Below are positions 23,106 through 31,846 of a DNA stretch of 35,746 bases, piece after piece. The DNA lies in assembly GCA_022447185.1 (NCBI GenBank), contig JAKVAY010000075.1, positions 1 to 35,746 of the forward strand. The letters run 5' to 3'. The DNA comes from Fuerstiella sp. Its GTDB lineage: Bacteria > Planctomycetota > Planctomycetia > Planctomycetales > Planctomycetaceae. The translations under genes were made by a program, and so were the position numbers. The notes below the pieces were generated by a model. It saw only the letters and a list, made by a program, of their open reading frames with translations. It was not told the DNA's origin and ran no database searches. Position 1 is the stretch's first letter. Every line of letters starts with the position of its first letter.

Positions 23106-24653
23106 ATGAACCGATGCGAAACGGCGCCCCGGATGTTCATTCCTCAGGTTTGTGTCACCTGCATTCTGTTCGTGCTGACAGTGGCTACTGCGGACTTTCA
23201 GGTGGTAACGGCTGCAAACAAGGATGACTCTGAAATCGATGTCGGACTGGAAAACCAGCTTCTCTTTGACGACGCCCTGATCGAATCAAAGCAGGGATTT
23301 CGGACAACAATGAACCCCGCAACCCGAATGGACAAACCGGTCCTGGAACCGCATCGAGATTGGGAGAGGTACGGCTGCTTTGCCCCGACAGTGCTTTCCC
23401 ACGACGACACGTATCATATGTGGTACGGCGCGACGGGAGAGGACCATGAATCCCGACTATGCTACGCGACTTCCGAAGACGGTATTCGGTGGCAACGAGC
23501 TGATCTCAGGTTGCACGAGTACAAAGGAAGCAGGGAAACGAATATTGTTTTTTCGCATTACGGAAGTGTCTTCTTCGATTCTGCCGACACGTCAGGTCGG
23601 AATTTCAAAATGATCGGTGGCTGGCGGGAAAAATATCAGTACAGGAACTTGTATGACGGTGGAGCACGATTTCGCTATGAGGATCCGCCGCCTGCCACGT
23701 GGCACTACACAGCAGTCTCCGGTGCTTATTCTCCCGACGGCATTCACTGGACCGAGTGCAGTCGCAATCCGATCATGCCATGGTATACAGACACGCGAAA
23801 CGTTGCCTTCCGGGACGACCGCACAGGAAAGTATGTGGCGTATGTTCGCTGGAATGAACACTTTCGGGTTGAGGATGGTGTTGTGAAGGGTTCATTCGAC
23901 TACCGAGCCATCGCGCGCGCAGAGAGCGATGACTTTGAAAATTTCCCGACACCCGAGAAGATCATGGAACCCGATTTCAGCAATCCCGAGGATAAGGACC
24001 TCTGGGGTGGCGGCCTGTATGATTCGGCCGCGATGAAGTACCCGTTTGCCGCAAATGTCTATTTCATTTTTACCGCTGCGTACCACCACACGAGCGATAC
24101 TCTGGACATCCAGCTTGCAGTGAGTCGTGATGGAAAGAATTTTCACCGCTGGCACGAACCTTTTGTTCGACTTGGACGCGAAGGAGCGTTTGACTCTTCC
24201 ATGATCTATATGGGAGTCGGAATGCTGCCCATCGGGGATGAAATCTGGATGTACTACGGTGGTTACGATCAGCTCCACGATCAGGCCCGGGTCGATAGTT
24301 ATCGATCGGCGATCGGCCGTGTGAAGGTGCGGCGCGACGGTTTTGTGTCGCAGGATGCTCCTGCGGAAGGAGGCGTACTCACGACGCGCCCCTTCCGTCT
24401 GCAGGGAAACCACCTGGTGGTGAACATGGATGCGAGTTCGCGGGGTGGACTTCGAGTCGAGATTCTGGATGAAGCAGGACGTGTGATTCCAGGGTACAGC
24501 CGTGTGGATGCCGATCGTCTGGATCGGAACGATCTGCGCAAGGTTGTTACCTGGAAGGGGGATTCGACGTTGTCAATGCTGGAGGGTAAAAAGGTCCGAC
24601 TTCGATTCATCGGCGAACGAGTCAAGGTCTACGCATTCCAGTTCGTCGAGTAA
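23106..24653 (+). CDS. secreted glycosidase-like five-bladed beta-propeller protein
   Basis: From the ATG at 23106 the protein has 515 residues. Residues 8-37 include a hydrophobic signal peptide (VCVTCILFVLTVATA). The mature part carries blade motifs of the GH32/43/62/68/117/130 propeller superfamily: FAPTVLSHDDTYHMWYGATG, RLCYATSEDGIRWQRADL, then GAYSPDGIHWTECSRNPI, RNVAFRDDRTGKYVAYVRW and QLAVSRDGKNFHRWHEP. A beta-sandwich tail (~415-515: GGLRVEILDEAGRVIPGYS, VRLRFIGERVKVYAFQF) looks carbohydrate-binding-like. It probably acts on or binds polysaccharide outside the cytoplasm; catalytic acids cannot be assigned by eye. A strong Shine-Dalgarno precedes the start. It is probably co-directional with the HExxH gene, 94 bases upstream. 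Confidence 0.8.
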   Translation: MNRCETAPRMFIPQVCVTCILFVLTVATADFQVVTAANKDDSEIDVGLENQLLFDDALIESKQGFRTTMNPATRMDKPVLEPHRDWERYGCFAPTVLSHDDTYHMWYGATGEDHESRLCYATSEDGIRWQRADLRLHEYKGSRETNIVFSHYGSVFFDSADTSGRNFKMIGGWREKYQYRNLYDGGARFRYEDPPPATWHYTAVSGAYSPDGIHWTECSRNPIMPWYTDTRNVAFRDDRTGKYVAYVRWNEHFRVEDGVVKGSFDYRAIARAESDDFENFPTPEKIMEPDFSNPEDKDLWGGGLYDSAAMKYPFAANVYFIFTAAYHHTSDTLDIQLAVSRDGKNFHRWHEPFVRLGREGAFDSSMIYMGVGMLPIGDEIWMYYGGYDQLHDQARVDSYRSAIGRVKVRRDGFVSQDAPAEGGVLTTRPFRLQGNHLVVNMDASSRGGLRVEILDEAGRVIPGYSRVDADRLDRNDLRKVVTWKGDSTLSMLEGKKVRLRFIGERVKVYAFQFVE

Positions 24654-24997
24654 CGTGCTGAGCACCAGAGAGCCATCATGCTGCGGATCTTCGGGTTCGT
24701 GTCAATATTCGTTCGTCTCTGTCTCCACTGAATTTTTGATGCTGATGAAAGCGATGCGATCTGTGATTCGACAAAATATTTAAGAGAGTTCTGGCGAAAG
24801 CAGCGAGCGAATACATGATGGCTCGGTTATGGTGGGGATCCAGCCGCAGGTACCTGATTGTCTCGCTCAGTCAGGGTGGTTTGTTCTCAGAATTCGATTT
24901 CTCATCATTCACGTCATGAACACCGGAATACACGTCGCAGATCTGTGACCGGCAACGCGTGAGGTTGAGGGGATTTTCTCAAACGAGTGGAACAGCT
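24654..24997. other. intergenic region, nothing recognised
   Basis: The 344 bases between the glycosidase-like and SMP-30 genes contain no protein-like frame, hairpin terminator or repeat that I can support. The promoter of the lactonase-like gene is presumably here. Confidence 0.4.
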
Positions 24998-25912
24998 ATG
25001 ACCCGAGTATCTTTTCTTTCTGTGACTTCGATCATTATGTTCAGTGTTCCGTGTTTGCTTGCGGCGGAACCTGAGATGCCCGAAACCGTCGCCGCGGGGG
25101 CAAGTTTGACAGAGGTTTACGCTGCCGACCGGTTTTTCGAAGGGCCAACATGGGACCAAAACGGACAGCGTCTGTATTTCACCTCGTTTGCTGATGGCAG
25201 TGCACAGATCCTGCGTCTGGATGCACCGGGACAGGTGACTGTCTGGATGGATCAGTCTGAAGGGGTCAACGGAACGTATCTGTCTGTGGACGGTCACTTC
25301 CTTGGAGCACAGGCACATGGTCACCGGGTTGTCAAATACGCTTTTGGGTCGGAAGGTCCTGAGGACGCGGAGACGTTGATTGCCAGCGACCTCTGGCACC
25401 AGCCGAACGATGTCTGTCAGACTCCGAACGGTGACATTTATTTCACCGACCCCGACTTTAATGAGCGGGAAACCAGCGTTGTGTACAGATTCTCTCGCAG
25501 TGGAGAACTCAGCAAAGTCGTCACAGACATGCTGGTCCCCAACGGTGTGATTGCATCGAATGACGGAACAACACTTTACGTTGGCGACAGCAATTTGAAA
25601 TTGTGGCGATCGTATGCGATTCACACAGATGGTACTGTGGGTCCGGGAAAGGTCTTCTTTGACCCCGACACAGAAAACCGAGCGTCCCCTGACGGAATGT
25701 CGATCGACGATGATGGCAACTTATACTTCACGGGCCGGGGTGGCGTGTGGGTTGCCGGACCGCAGGGCCAGTCGCTGGGACTCATTCCGACTCAGGAGTT
25801 CTGTTCCAACGTAACATTCGGTGGAAACGACGGGAAAACATTGTACCTGACCTGCAGTAAGAAGGTCTACAGCCTTCGAATGAATGTGCGTGGTGGTCAG
25901 TTTGCAGAGTAG
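24998..25912 (+). CDS. SMP-30/gluconolactonase-family protein
   Basis: The six-bladed propeller family hydrolyses sugar-acid lactones (gluconolactonase, regucalcin) with one divalent metal. From the ATG at 24998 there is a signal peptide (VSFLSVTSIIMFSVPCLLAAE), so it acts in the periplasm. EGPTWDQNGQRLYFTSF supplies the first metal ligand (E48). HQPNDVCQTPNGDIYFTDPDF and VPNGVIASNDGTTLYVGDS supply the asparagine and aspartate ligands. SPDGMSIDDDGNLYFTGRGGVWV completes the fold. The length is normal. It converges with a DUF1501 gene, leaving only 37 bases. The function as a lactonase is a family inference; the substrate is unknown. Confidence 0.92.
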   Translation: MTRVSFLSVTSIIMFSVPCLLAAEPEMPETVAAGASLTEVYAADRFFEGPTWDQNGQRLYFTSFADGSAQILRLDAPGQVTVWMDQSEGVNGTYLSVDGHFLGAQAHGHRVVKYAFGSEGPEDAETLIASDLWHQPNDVCQTPNGDIYFTDPDFNERETSVVYRFSRSGELSKVVTDMLVPNGVIASNDGTTLYVGDSNLKLWRSYAIHTDGTVGPGKVFFDPDTENRASPDGMSIDDDGNLYFTGRGGVWVAGPQGQSLGLIPTQEFCSNVTFGGNDGKTLYLTCSKKVYSLRMNVRGGQFAE

Positions 25913-25949
25913 CGTTTTCGGCTTGAAGATGTGCGTTCCTTTTTTTGCG

Positions 25950-27332
25950 TCAGGCCAGAATTTCCTGGATCACTCGACCCTTTGGAACGACCTCGTGAGG
26001 CCGGCCCAGCGTGTCGAGAATCTGCGTGGTTGGGTCAACTCCCAGTAGTCGATAAATCGTTGTGATCACATCACCGGGAGTCACGGGATTCTCGGTCGGT
26101 GTGGCCCCATAACGATCACTGGCCCCAAGTACGAATCCTTTCCGGATGCCTGCGCCGGCAAGCATGACGGTGTAGCAGGAATTCCAGTGGTCTCTGCCGA
26201 CACGGTCGTTGATCTTAGGAGATCGCCCAAAGTCGCCGAGCACTGCCACCAATGTACGGTCCAGCAGGTCCCGATCAGCGAGATCCTGCAGCAGACTGCT
26301 GCACGCAGCATCGAACTCGGGAAGGAGTCTGTTTTTAAGATTCGTGAAGTTGTTGCTGTGAGTATCCCAGGTTGCGTTGGCATGTTCGGCCCATGACAGG
26401 GTCACAAACCGCGTCCCGGCTTCTATCAGACGTCTGGCTAACAGAGTACTTTGTCCGTAGATGTTGCGGCCATAGCGAGCTCTCGTATCGGTCGATTCGC
26501 GTTCAAGGTCGAAGGCCTGCTGGGCAGCATTTGATGTCAACAGTTCGAAGACCTGATTCCGGAAGTCGTCGATTGCCGAAACAGAACGTTCATTTTGAAT
26601 AGGGATACCTCCGGCAAGTCCCTGCAGCAATCGTGATCGATTTTTCATTCGCTCGCGGGACACGCCCACAGGAAGCTGCAGGTTATCAACGTGGAAATCG
26701 TTGTTGTTCGGGTTGTTCAAAACCCAGAACGGGTCGTAAGTCTGCCCCATCAGCCCTGCCAGAAATCCTGGCTGCAACGGACCATTCGCCCCTTCCTTTG
26801 TTTTGTACGGTAACGCCACGTAGGGAAGCGTTCGATTTTCCGGTGGACGCAGCCACGCCAGCACGGAACCAGGCGACGGGCGATCCGTGGGTTTGGCACC
26901 ACCACCCAGTTCTCCTCGATCATGTCCTGTCAACGCGGCGTAGACAGCGGCGGCATGGGAATTATTCACGCTGTGATTCATCGATCGAATCAACGTCGTG
27001 TGATGCATCTGCTGTGCTAAACGAGGCAAATGTTCGCTGAGCAGGACCCCTGGCAGTGATGATTCGACAGGCTGAAACTCCCCACGGACTTCACGCGGCC
27101 CTTCGGGTTTCATGTCCCACATGTCCAGGTGGCTCGGACCGCCATTCAGGAACAGCAGGATGCAGTTATCAGCGCGCGCCGCACCGGCTTTTTGTTCGGT
27201 ATTGGCGGTTGTGAAGCCGGGGTTGAGGGTTGACAGTCCGAATGCACCCAGTTGGAGAGCATAACGGCGACTCAGGTGTTCAAAGGCACCAGGTTGTTCT
27301 GGCCTCACAGCAAGTCCCTTTCTCACGGGCAT
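25950..27332 (-). CDS. DUF1501 domain-containing protein
   Basis: From the ATG at 27332 the protein has 460 residues. A twin-arginine-like N-terminus (LSRRYALQLGAFGLSTL, RR at 22-23) suggests Tat export. The DUF1501 fold, an alkaline-phosphatase/sulfatase-like family, shows as ILLFLNGGPSHLDMWDMKPEGP, SVNNSHAAAVYAALTG, VTLSWAEHANATWDTHSNN, then VLGDFGRSPKIND, GRDHW and TPGDVITTIYRLLGVD. Biochemical activity of the family is undefined; planctomycetes pair it with DUF1549/DUF1553 cytochromes. It lies 237 bases downstream of the other DUF1501 gene on the same strand and may have its own promoter. In-frame TTG at 27341 is a less likely start. Confidence 0.92.
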   Translation of the reverse strand: MPVRKGLAVRPEQPGAFEHLSRRYALQLGAFGLSTLNPGFTTANTEQKAGAARADNCILLFLNGGPSHLDMWDMKPEGPREVRGEFQPVESSLPGVLLSEHLPRLAQQMHHTTLIRSMNHSVNNSHAAAVYAALTGHDRGELGGGAKPTDRPSPGSVLAWLRPPENRTLPYVALPYKTKEGANGPLQPGFLAGLMGQTYDPFWVLNNPNNNDFHVDNLQLPVGVSRERMKNRSRLLQGLAGGIPIQNERSVSAIDDFRNQVFELLTSNAAQQAFDLERESTDTRARYGRNIYGQSTLLARRLIEAGTRFVTLSWAEHANATWDTHSNNFTNLKNRLLPEFDAACSSLLQDLADRDLLDRTLVAVLGDFGRSPKINDRVGRDHWNSCYTVMLAGAGIRKGFVLGASDRYGATPTENPVTPGDVITTIYRLLGVDPTTQILDTLGRPHEVVPKGRVIQEILA

Positions 27333-27569
27333 CAGGAACAAAAGTCGGTCTTCTGTACCCGCTTCGGACTCATTTGGACAGCAATACGTTTGCTTCCTGC
27401 AACGTCCCGCCCGATTCGAAAACGCTGCAACCGGACAGAGTTCTTCGATGTTTGATTGCTGCCGACTGACTATTTCTAACCGACAATTCGATATTTGTCA
27501 CGATTCAATGTGAAACTCGGCCCCAGTCCGGTTGACTGACAGTCCGCCCAGGATTGAAAGCTGCTCCAA

Positions 27570-28976
27570 TCACGTTATCAGTTTTTCGATGAGGCGGGCG
27601 TCGTAGACGTCAGTAAGTCGCTCGTCGCGACCATTGTGGTGCCACGTCAGCGTTTCGTGGTCCAGGCCCAGCTGATGCAGAATCGTCGCATGCAGATTGG
27701 CGGTTTGCGTTCTGTTTTCCACAGCACGATGACCAAAGTCATCCGTTGCTCCGTAATGCTGACCGCCTTTGATACCTCCACCTGCCAGCCACACGCTGAA
27801 TCCATACGGATGATGATCCCGTCCAAAGACCGCTCCAGGTTTTTGCTGTTCTGCTGTCGGAGTTCTGCCAAATTCTCCACCCCAAAATACGAGTGTGGAG
27901 TCCAGAAGTCCCCGCTGCCGAAGGTCTGTGAGTAAAGCGCCGACCGGCTGATCAGTTCGCTGGCAGCACTGTTTGGTGCGCTCATTATTATTGGAATGGG
28001 TGTCCCACGGTTGTTGAAACATAAACAGGGACACGAAACGCACGCCGCGTTCCACCAGTCTGCGGGCCATCAGGCACCGCGTCCCGTACGACTTCGTCGT
28101 TTCATGATCCAGACCGTACAGCCGCTGCGTGTACGCGGTTTCCTGTGAAAGATCCAGGGCGTCTGTAGCGGCCAGTTGCATACGTCCGGCGAGTTCGAAG
28201 GTCTCAATGCGGGCGTCCAGTTCCTCTTCTCCGGGCCGGCTTGCCAGGTGCTGATCATTCAGTCGGCGCAGCAGTCGCATCCGGGCATCTTCAATGGCCC
28301 GGGAGCGTGGTTGATTCGGGTGCAGATTCGCAACCGGTGTTCCCTGCTCGCGGAATGCGGTCCCCTGATAGTGGGGTGGCAGCCAGCCGTTTGACCAGTT
28401 GCGAATTCCGTCAACGGAATTACCGTCGGGATCCGGCAAAGCGACGAATGCCGGCAGGTTGCGATTTTCGGTTCCCAGTCCGAATGCGGTCCAAGCGCCC
28501 AGAGTGGGGCGGCCTGGCATAATCATGCCGGTTTGTGCCATCCAGATTGCCTGTTCATGATTCCGATGTTCGGTAAACATTGAACGAACTACAGCAATGT
28601 CGTCAGCGTGCTTTGCGACATACGGCTGGATCTCCGAGAACTCCAGGCCGCTCTGACCATACTGTCGGAACCGAAACGGCGATCCCATCAGGTTTTTGGT
28701 GCGCTTCTCATCATCGGCGACCTCATCTGGCGGAATTGTTCCGTCAAATCGATTGAGTACTGGTTTTGGATCCAGCAGATCCACATGACTGGGTCCACCG
28801 TGCATGTACAGTTGAATCACGGCTTTGGCGGGTGCCTCGAAATGAGGTGCCGCAGAAGACATTGCGTGGGCGGTACTGGTCGTTTCGTTCAACAGCGTTC
28901 CCAGAGCCAGTCCGCCGAAACCGGAGCCGAATTGACTCAGAGCATTTCGTCGTGATATCGGGTTGAACGGTGTCAT
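27570..28976 (-). CDS. DUF1501 domain-containing protein (PSCyt partner)
   Basis: The preferred start is the ATG at 28976, which places a twin-arginine signal at residues 8-24 (SRRNALSQFGSGFGGLALG), so Tat export is likely. An ATG at 29063 in the same frame would bury the signal under 29 extra residues. The DUF1501 core includes VIQLYMHGGPSHVDLLDPKP, MFTEHRNHEQAIWMAQTGM, FVSLFMFQQPWDTHSNN, VFWGGEFGRTPTAEQ, GRDHHPYGFSVWLAGGGIKGG and HATILHQLGLDHETLTW. The start follows the PSCyt/DUF1553 gene on the same strand, the standard planctomycete order, so the two should be one operon whose products work together in the cell envelope. Exact activity unknown. Confidence 0.94.
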   Translation of the reverse strand: MTPFNPISRRNALSQFGSGFGGLALGTLLNETTSTAHAMSSAAPHFEAPAKAVIQLYMHGGPSHVDLLDPKPVLNRFDGTIPPDEVADDEKRTKNLMGSPFRFRQYGQSGLEFSEIQPYVAKHADDIAVVRSMFTEHRNHEQAIWMAQTGMIMPGRPTLGAWTAFGLGTENRNLPAFVALPDPDGNSVDGIRNWSNGWLPPHYQGTAFREQGTPVANLHPNQPRSRAIEDARMRLLRRLNDQHLASRPGEEELDARIETFELAGRMQLAATDALDLSQETAYTQRLYGLDHETTKSYGTRCLMARRLVERGVRFVSLFMFQQPWDTHSNNNERTKQCCQRTDQPVGALLTDLRQRGLLDSTLVFWGGEFGRTPTAEQQKPGAVFGRDHHPYGFSVWLAGGGIKGGQHYGATDDFGHRAVENRTQTANLHATILHQLGLDHETLTWHHNGRDERLTDVYDARLIEKLIT

Positions 28977-29078
28977 AGATACCGGTCTTTCGGCGGTTAT
29001 GTATTCTGATTGCTCCGATGCCACTATGCCGATATCGGTCCCGTCGGGACACTTGTCAACCATCGATTCAGCGGATCT

Positions 29079-31712
29079 TTAATCCACATAGAGGAATTCA
29101 CTGGAACTCATCAGCATATGGCAAAGATCGCTGAATGCCTGCTGTCGCGCGGTATCTGGAAAATCTGCCGTATGCGATTTTGTTTGATCCTGCTCGCTCC
29201 GATATTGCATGGTCAGCTCGTTCAGGAACTGTGTGAGAAAACTGTATTCGTCGCTGCCAGGCCGACGCGAGTATGCAATCAGGTATGCACCCCCTGTCGG
29301 ATCTTCGGGGAACTCCGCAAGAACCCGGTCGGCAAATGCAGTCGCTGCGCGTGTCAGGATCTCACCGTTGAGCAGCGTCAGTGCCTGTGTTGATACTGTT
29401 GATGTGTTTCGCTGAACACAGTTGACGGACATCGTAGGCTGATCAAAGACCTGCAGCATGGAATCCGGATACAGGCGTTGGTTTTTTACATAGACCGAAC
29501 GTCGATTCGGATTCTCTCCGACTGGAACAATCAATTTTCCGTATTGCTGTCGGGGAATCTCCTGTGAGGCCCCGTACAATTCTCTGTTGAGTATTCCGGA
29601 AACTGTCAGCGCGGAGTCACGCAGAGTCTCTGCGTCAAGGCGTTTCATTGTCTGTCGCCAGTACAACCGATTGTCAGGGTCTGCCTGCTCACCCGCTTGT
29701 CGATGTTGCGCGCTGACTCGCGAGCTCTGTTGCCAGGTTGCAGAGGTCAGGATCAGGCGATGCAGGTTCTTGATGCTCCAGCCGCTACGTACAAATTCCG
29801 TTGCCAGCCAGTCGAGTAGTTCCGGATGAGAGGGTGGCGACCCCGAAACCCCGAAATCATCCGGCGTAGCAACCAGGCCGGTTCCGAAATGGTGCATCCA
29901 GATACGGTTGACCATGACTCGTGCGGTGAGCGGATGATCTGGCTGGGTGAGCCATCGAGCAAACGCCAGTCTCCTGCCACTGGTCTTCGCGCCAGCGTCC
30001 GGTGCCGTCCATTCAAATGCTTCCGGAGTTTCAAGTGAAGAAATCACTCCCGGTTTCACCAAAGGGCCGGGAGTCAGTGCGTCACCTCGCAGAAGAACGG
30101 GAGTTTTTGACTCGCCCGGTATGTCGTACAAGGCACGTACTTCATCAAACTTCCATCGTCGACGTTTTTCGACCGCCAGTTGGGTATTGAGTCTGTCCAG
30201 TTGATATTTGTAACCATCATATTCGACGAGCGCGCTGTCCAGTTCACTGTCCTGCGGCCGCAGACGTTCTTCATACTTTGCCACAAGTTTCCGTTGTGTG
30301 TCGGTACGTATTTCCGTTGCTATGGCCAATGCAGCTCTGATCTCGTCACGGACCTCAGTCGGCAGTTCGGCAAGTCGATCTTCGAACAGCCGACTGGCAA
30401 ACGTTTTTTTTAGTTCCTCCAGATCTGACTGGAGTTCGCTGACGTTTTTGTCGACTTCAGCATTCCTTTGCTCGGCGGCCTGTTTCTCTTTTTTCGACGC
30501 GATGAGCAGTCGGCGTTCCATTTGAGGAATCCAGTCATCAGGTCGGTAGGCCGACATAAACACCGCCTGCATTCGGTAGTAGTCGACCTGCGGAATGGGA
30601 TCAAATTTATGACTGTGGCAGCGGGCGCACTGTATGGTGAGCCCCATTGTTGACGAACAGACGATCTGCAGAGTGTCGAACAGAGTCGGATAAAAGTACT
30701 GTGAGGCGGCGTTCTTGATTTCTGAAAAATCAGGTCGACTGGGATCTGCGGCTGTTCGGAGGAATCCGGTGGCTGTGATCCCTTCGACTACGTCGTCATG
30801 CAGCGTGTCCATCGATTCGAATGCTGTCCAGTAGTCGGTGAGTTCGTCGCCGGCAATCTGCTCCTGCAGGAATCGGTCGTAAGGTTTGTCACTGTTAAAT
30901 GCGCGGATGACGTAGTCTCGATATTTCCAGGCAAGCGGGAGCCCAAGGTCTTCGTTGAGGATCCCGGCCGTCTCCGCAAATCCGGCGACATCCAGCCAGT
31001 GTCTTGCCCAGCGTTCTCCGTAGTGAGCGCTGCTCAGCAACCGATCGATCAACCGTTCATAAGCGTCGGGCCTTTGATCGCTTATGAATTGTTTGACTTC
31101 GTCAGGAGAAGGCGGAAGCCCGATCAAATCAAAGGAGGCGCGACGCAGCAGGGTCAGACGGTCTGCACCGGGTGCCAGCGTGAGCTGGCGCCGCTGCAAC
31201 TGCCGGAGCGCGAATGCATCAACAGGGTTTCGGACACGATCCTTTTCCGATACGGTGGGAACAGCAGCACGAATGGGTGGATGAAACGACCAATGCTCAA
31301 CTCCTGTCACCGCATCGGACTGATCGATGCTCACAGCGTTGTGCACACCCTGTGCTCCATCATTAATCCACCTCCGGATGATCCCTTTTTGCCGAGGAGT
31401 CAGTTTTTGACCGATTGGTGGCATCTCATCCGAGCTGATCTTTTCGTACAGCAGGCTGGACTCCGCTGCACGAATTCGCAGAGCGGCACCCGACATCCCA
31501 CCCGTCAGCAGTGAAGACGGACTTGTGAGATTTAATCCTGCTTTGGGTTCCACACCGGCATGGCATCGAATGCACTTCGCCCGGAAGATTGGCAGAACAT
31601 CCTGTTCGAACGTCAGCGGCCGTTTTTCGTCGTCCGCAACGACACCAGGTAACAGCAGTGCGAGCGTCAGCACGCCTGCCGTTCGCATTGATGTGAGAAG
31701 TATGACTCTCAT
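29079..31712 (-). CDS. PSCyt1-PSCyt2(DUF1549)-PSD1(DUF1553) protein
   Basis: From the ATG at 31712 the protein has 877 residues with a signal peptide (TSMRTAGVLTLALLLPGVVA). PSCyt1, a c-type haem domain, begins with CIRCH (C47, C50, H51) and ends with the DEMPP loop that can give the axial methionine. DUF1549/PSCyt2 follows (LRRASFDLIGLPPSPDEV, HYGERWARHWLDVAGFAE) with a second CARCH (CARCHSHKFDPIPQ). A charged coiled coil (~400-500) links to DUF1553/PSD1 (RVMVNRIWMHHFGTGLV, DWLATEFVRSGWSIK, LDAETLRDSALTVSG, RNTSTVSTQALTLLNG). It is a planctomycete-type envelope cytochrome. ATGs at 31745 and 31688 and a TTG at 31811 are alternative starts. The DUF1501 gene follows, and the enolase-family gene precedes it. 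Confidence 0.94.
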   Translation of the reverse strand: MRVILLTSMRTAGVLTLALLLPGVVADDEKRPLTFEQDVLPIFRAKCIRCHAGVEPKAGLNLTSPSSLLTGGMSGAALRIRAAESSLLYEKISSDEMPPIGQKLTPRQKGIIRRWINDGAQGVHNAVSIDQSDAVTGVEHWSFHPPIRAAVPTVSEKDRVRNPVDAFALRQLQRRQLTLAPGADRLTLLRRASFDLIGLPPSPDEVKQFISDQRPDAYERLIDRLLSSAHYGERWARHWLDVAGFAETAGILNEDLGLPLAWKYRDYVIRAFNSDKPYDRFLQEQIAGDELTDYWTAFESMDTLHDDVVEGITATGFLRTAADPSRPDFSEIKNAASQYFYPTLFDTLQIVCSSTMGLTIQCARCHSHKFDPIPQVDYYRMQAVFMSAYRPDDWIPQMERRLLIASKKEKQAAEQRNAEVDKNVSELQSDLEELKKTFASRLFEDRLAELPTEVRDEIRAALAIATEIRTDTQRKLVAKYEERLRPQDSELDSALVEYDGYKYQLDRLNTQLAVEKRRRWKFDEVRALYDIPGESKTPVLLRGDALTPGPLVKPGVISSLETPEAFEWTAPDAGAKTSGRRLAFARWLTQPDHPLTARVMVNRIWMHHFGTGLVATPDDFGVSGSPPSHPELLDWLATEFVRSGWSIKNLHRLILTSATWQQSSRVSAQHRQAGEQADPDNRLYWRQTMKRLDAETLRDSALTVSGILNRELYGASQEIPRQQYGKLIVPVGENPNRRSVYVKNQRLYPDSMLQVFDQPTMSVNCVQRNTSTVSTQALTLLNGEILTRAATAFADRVLAEFPEDPTGGAYLIAYSRRPGSDEYSFLTQFLNELTMQYRSEQDQTKSHTADFPDTARQQAFSDLCHMLMSSSEFLYVD

Positions 31713-31846
31713 CGAACGGTTGCAAATTGAGTGAACAGACAACATCCGGACCCGGAAACTTAGTCTACCGAATGAATGCGAGAGGTCGCCACCGTATTCG
31801 GACGCAGACAATGTTGTTCCTGCTGATTACGCAAGACGATCGTGTC

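Noticed and set aside
23892..24413. 173-codon minus-strand frame opposite the glycosidase-like gene
   Set aside because: It is antisense to repeated propeller blade motifs and shows no independent evidence of coding.
24914..25624. 236-codon minus-strand frame opposite the SMP-30 gene
   Set aside because: It lies antisense to a gene with clear family motifs, its composition is rich in R, C and S, and it has no recognisable domain; it is a shadow frame.
30798..31514. 238-codon plus-strand frame inside the PSCyt/DUF1549 gene
   Set aside because: It is antisense to conserved DUF1549 motifs and haem sequences and has no family features.
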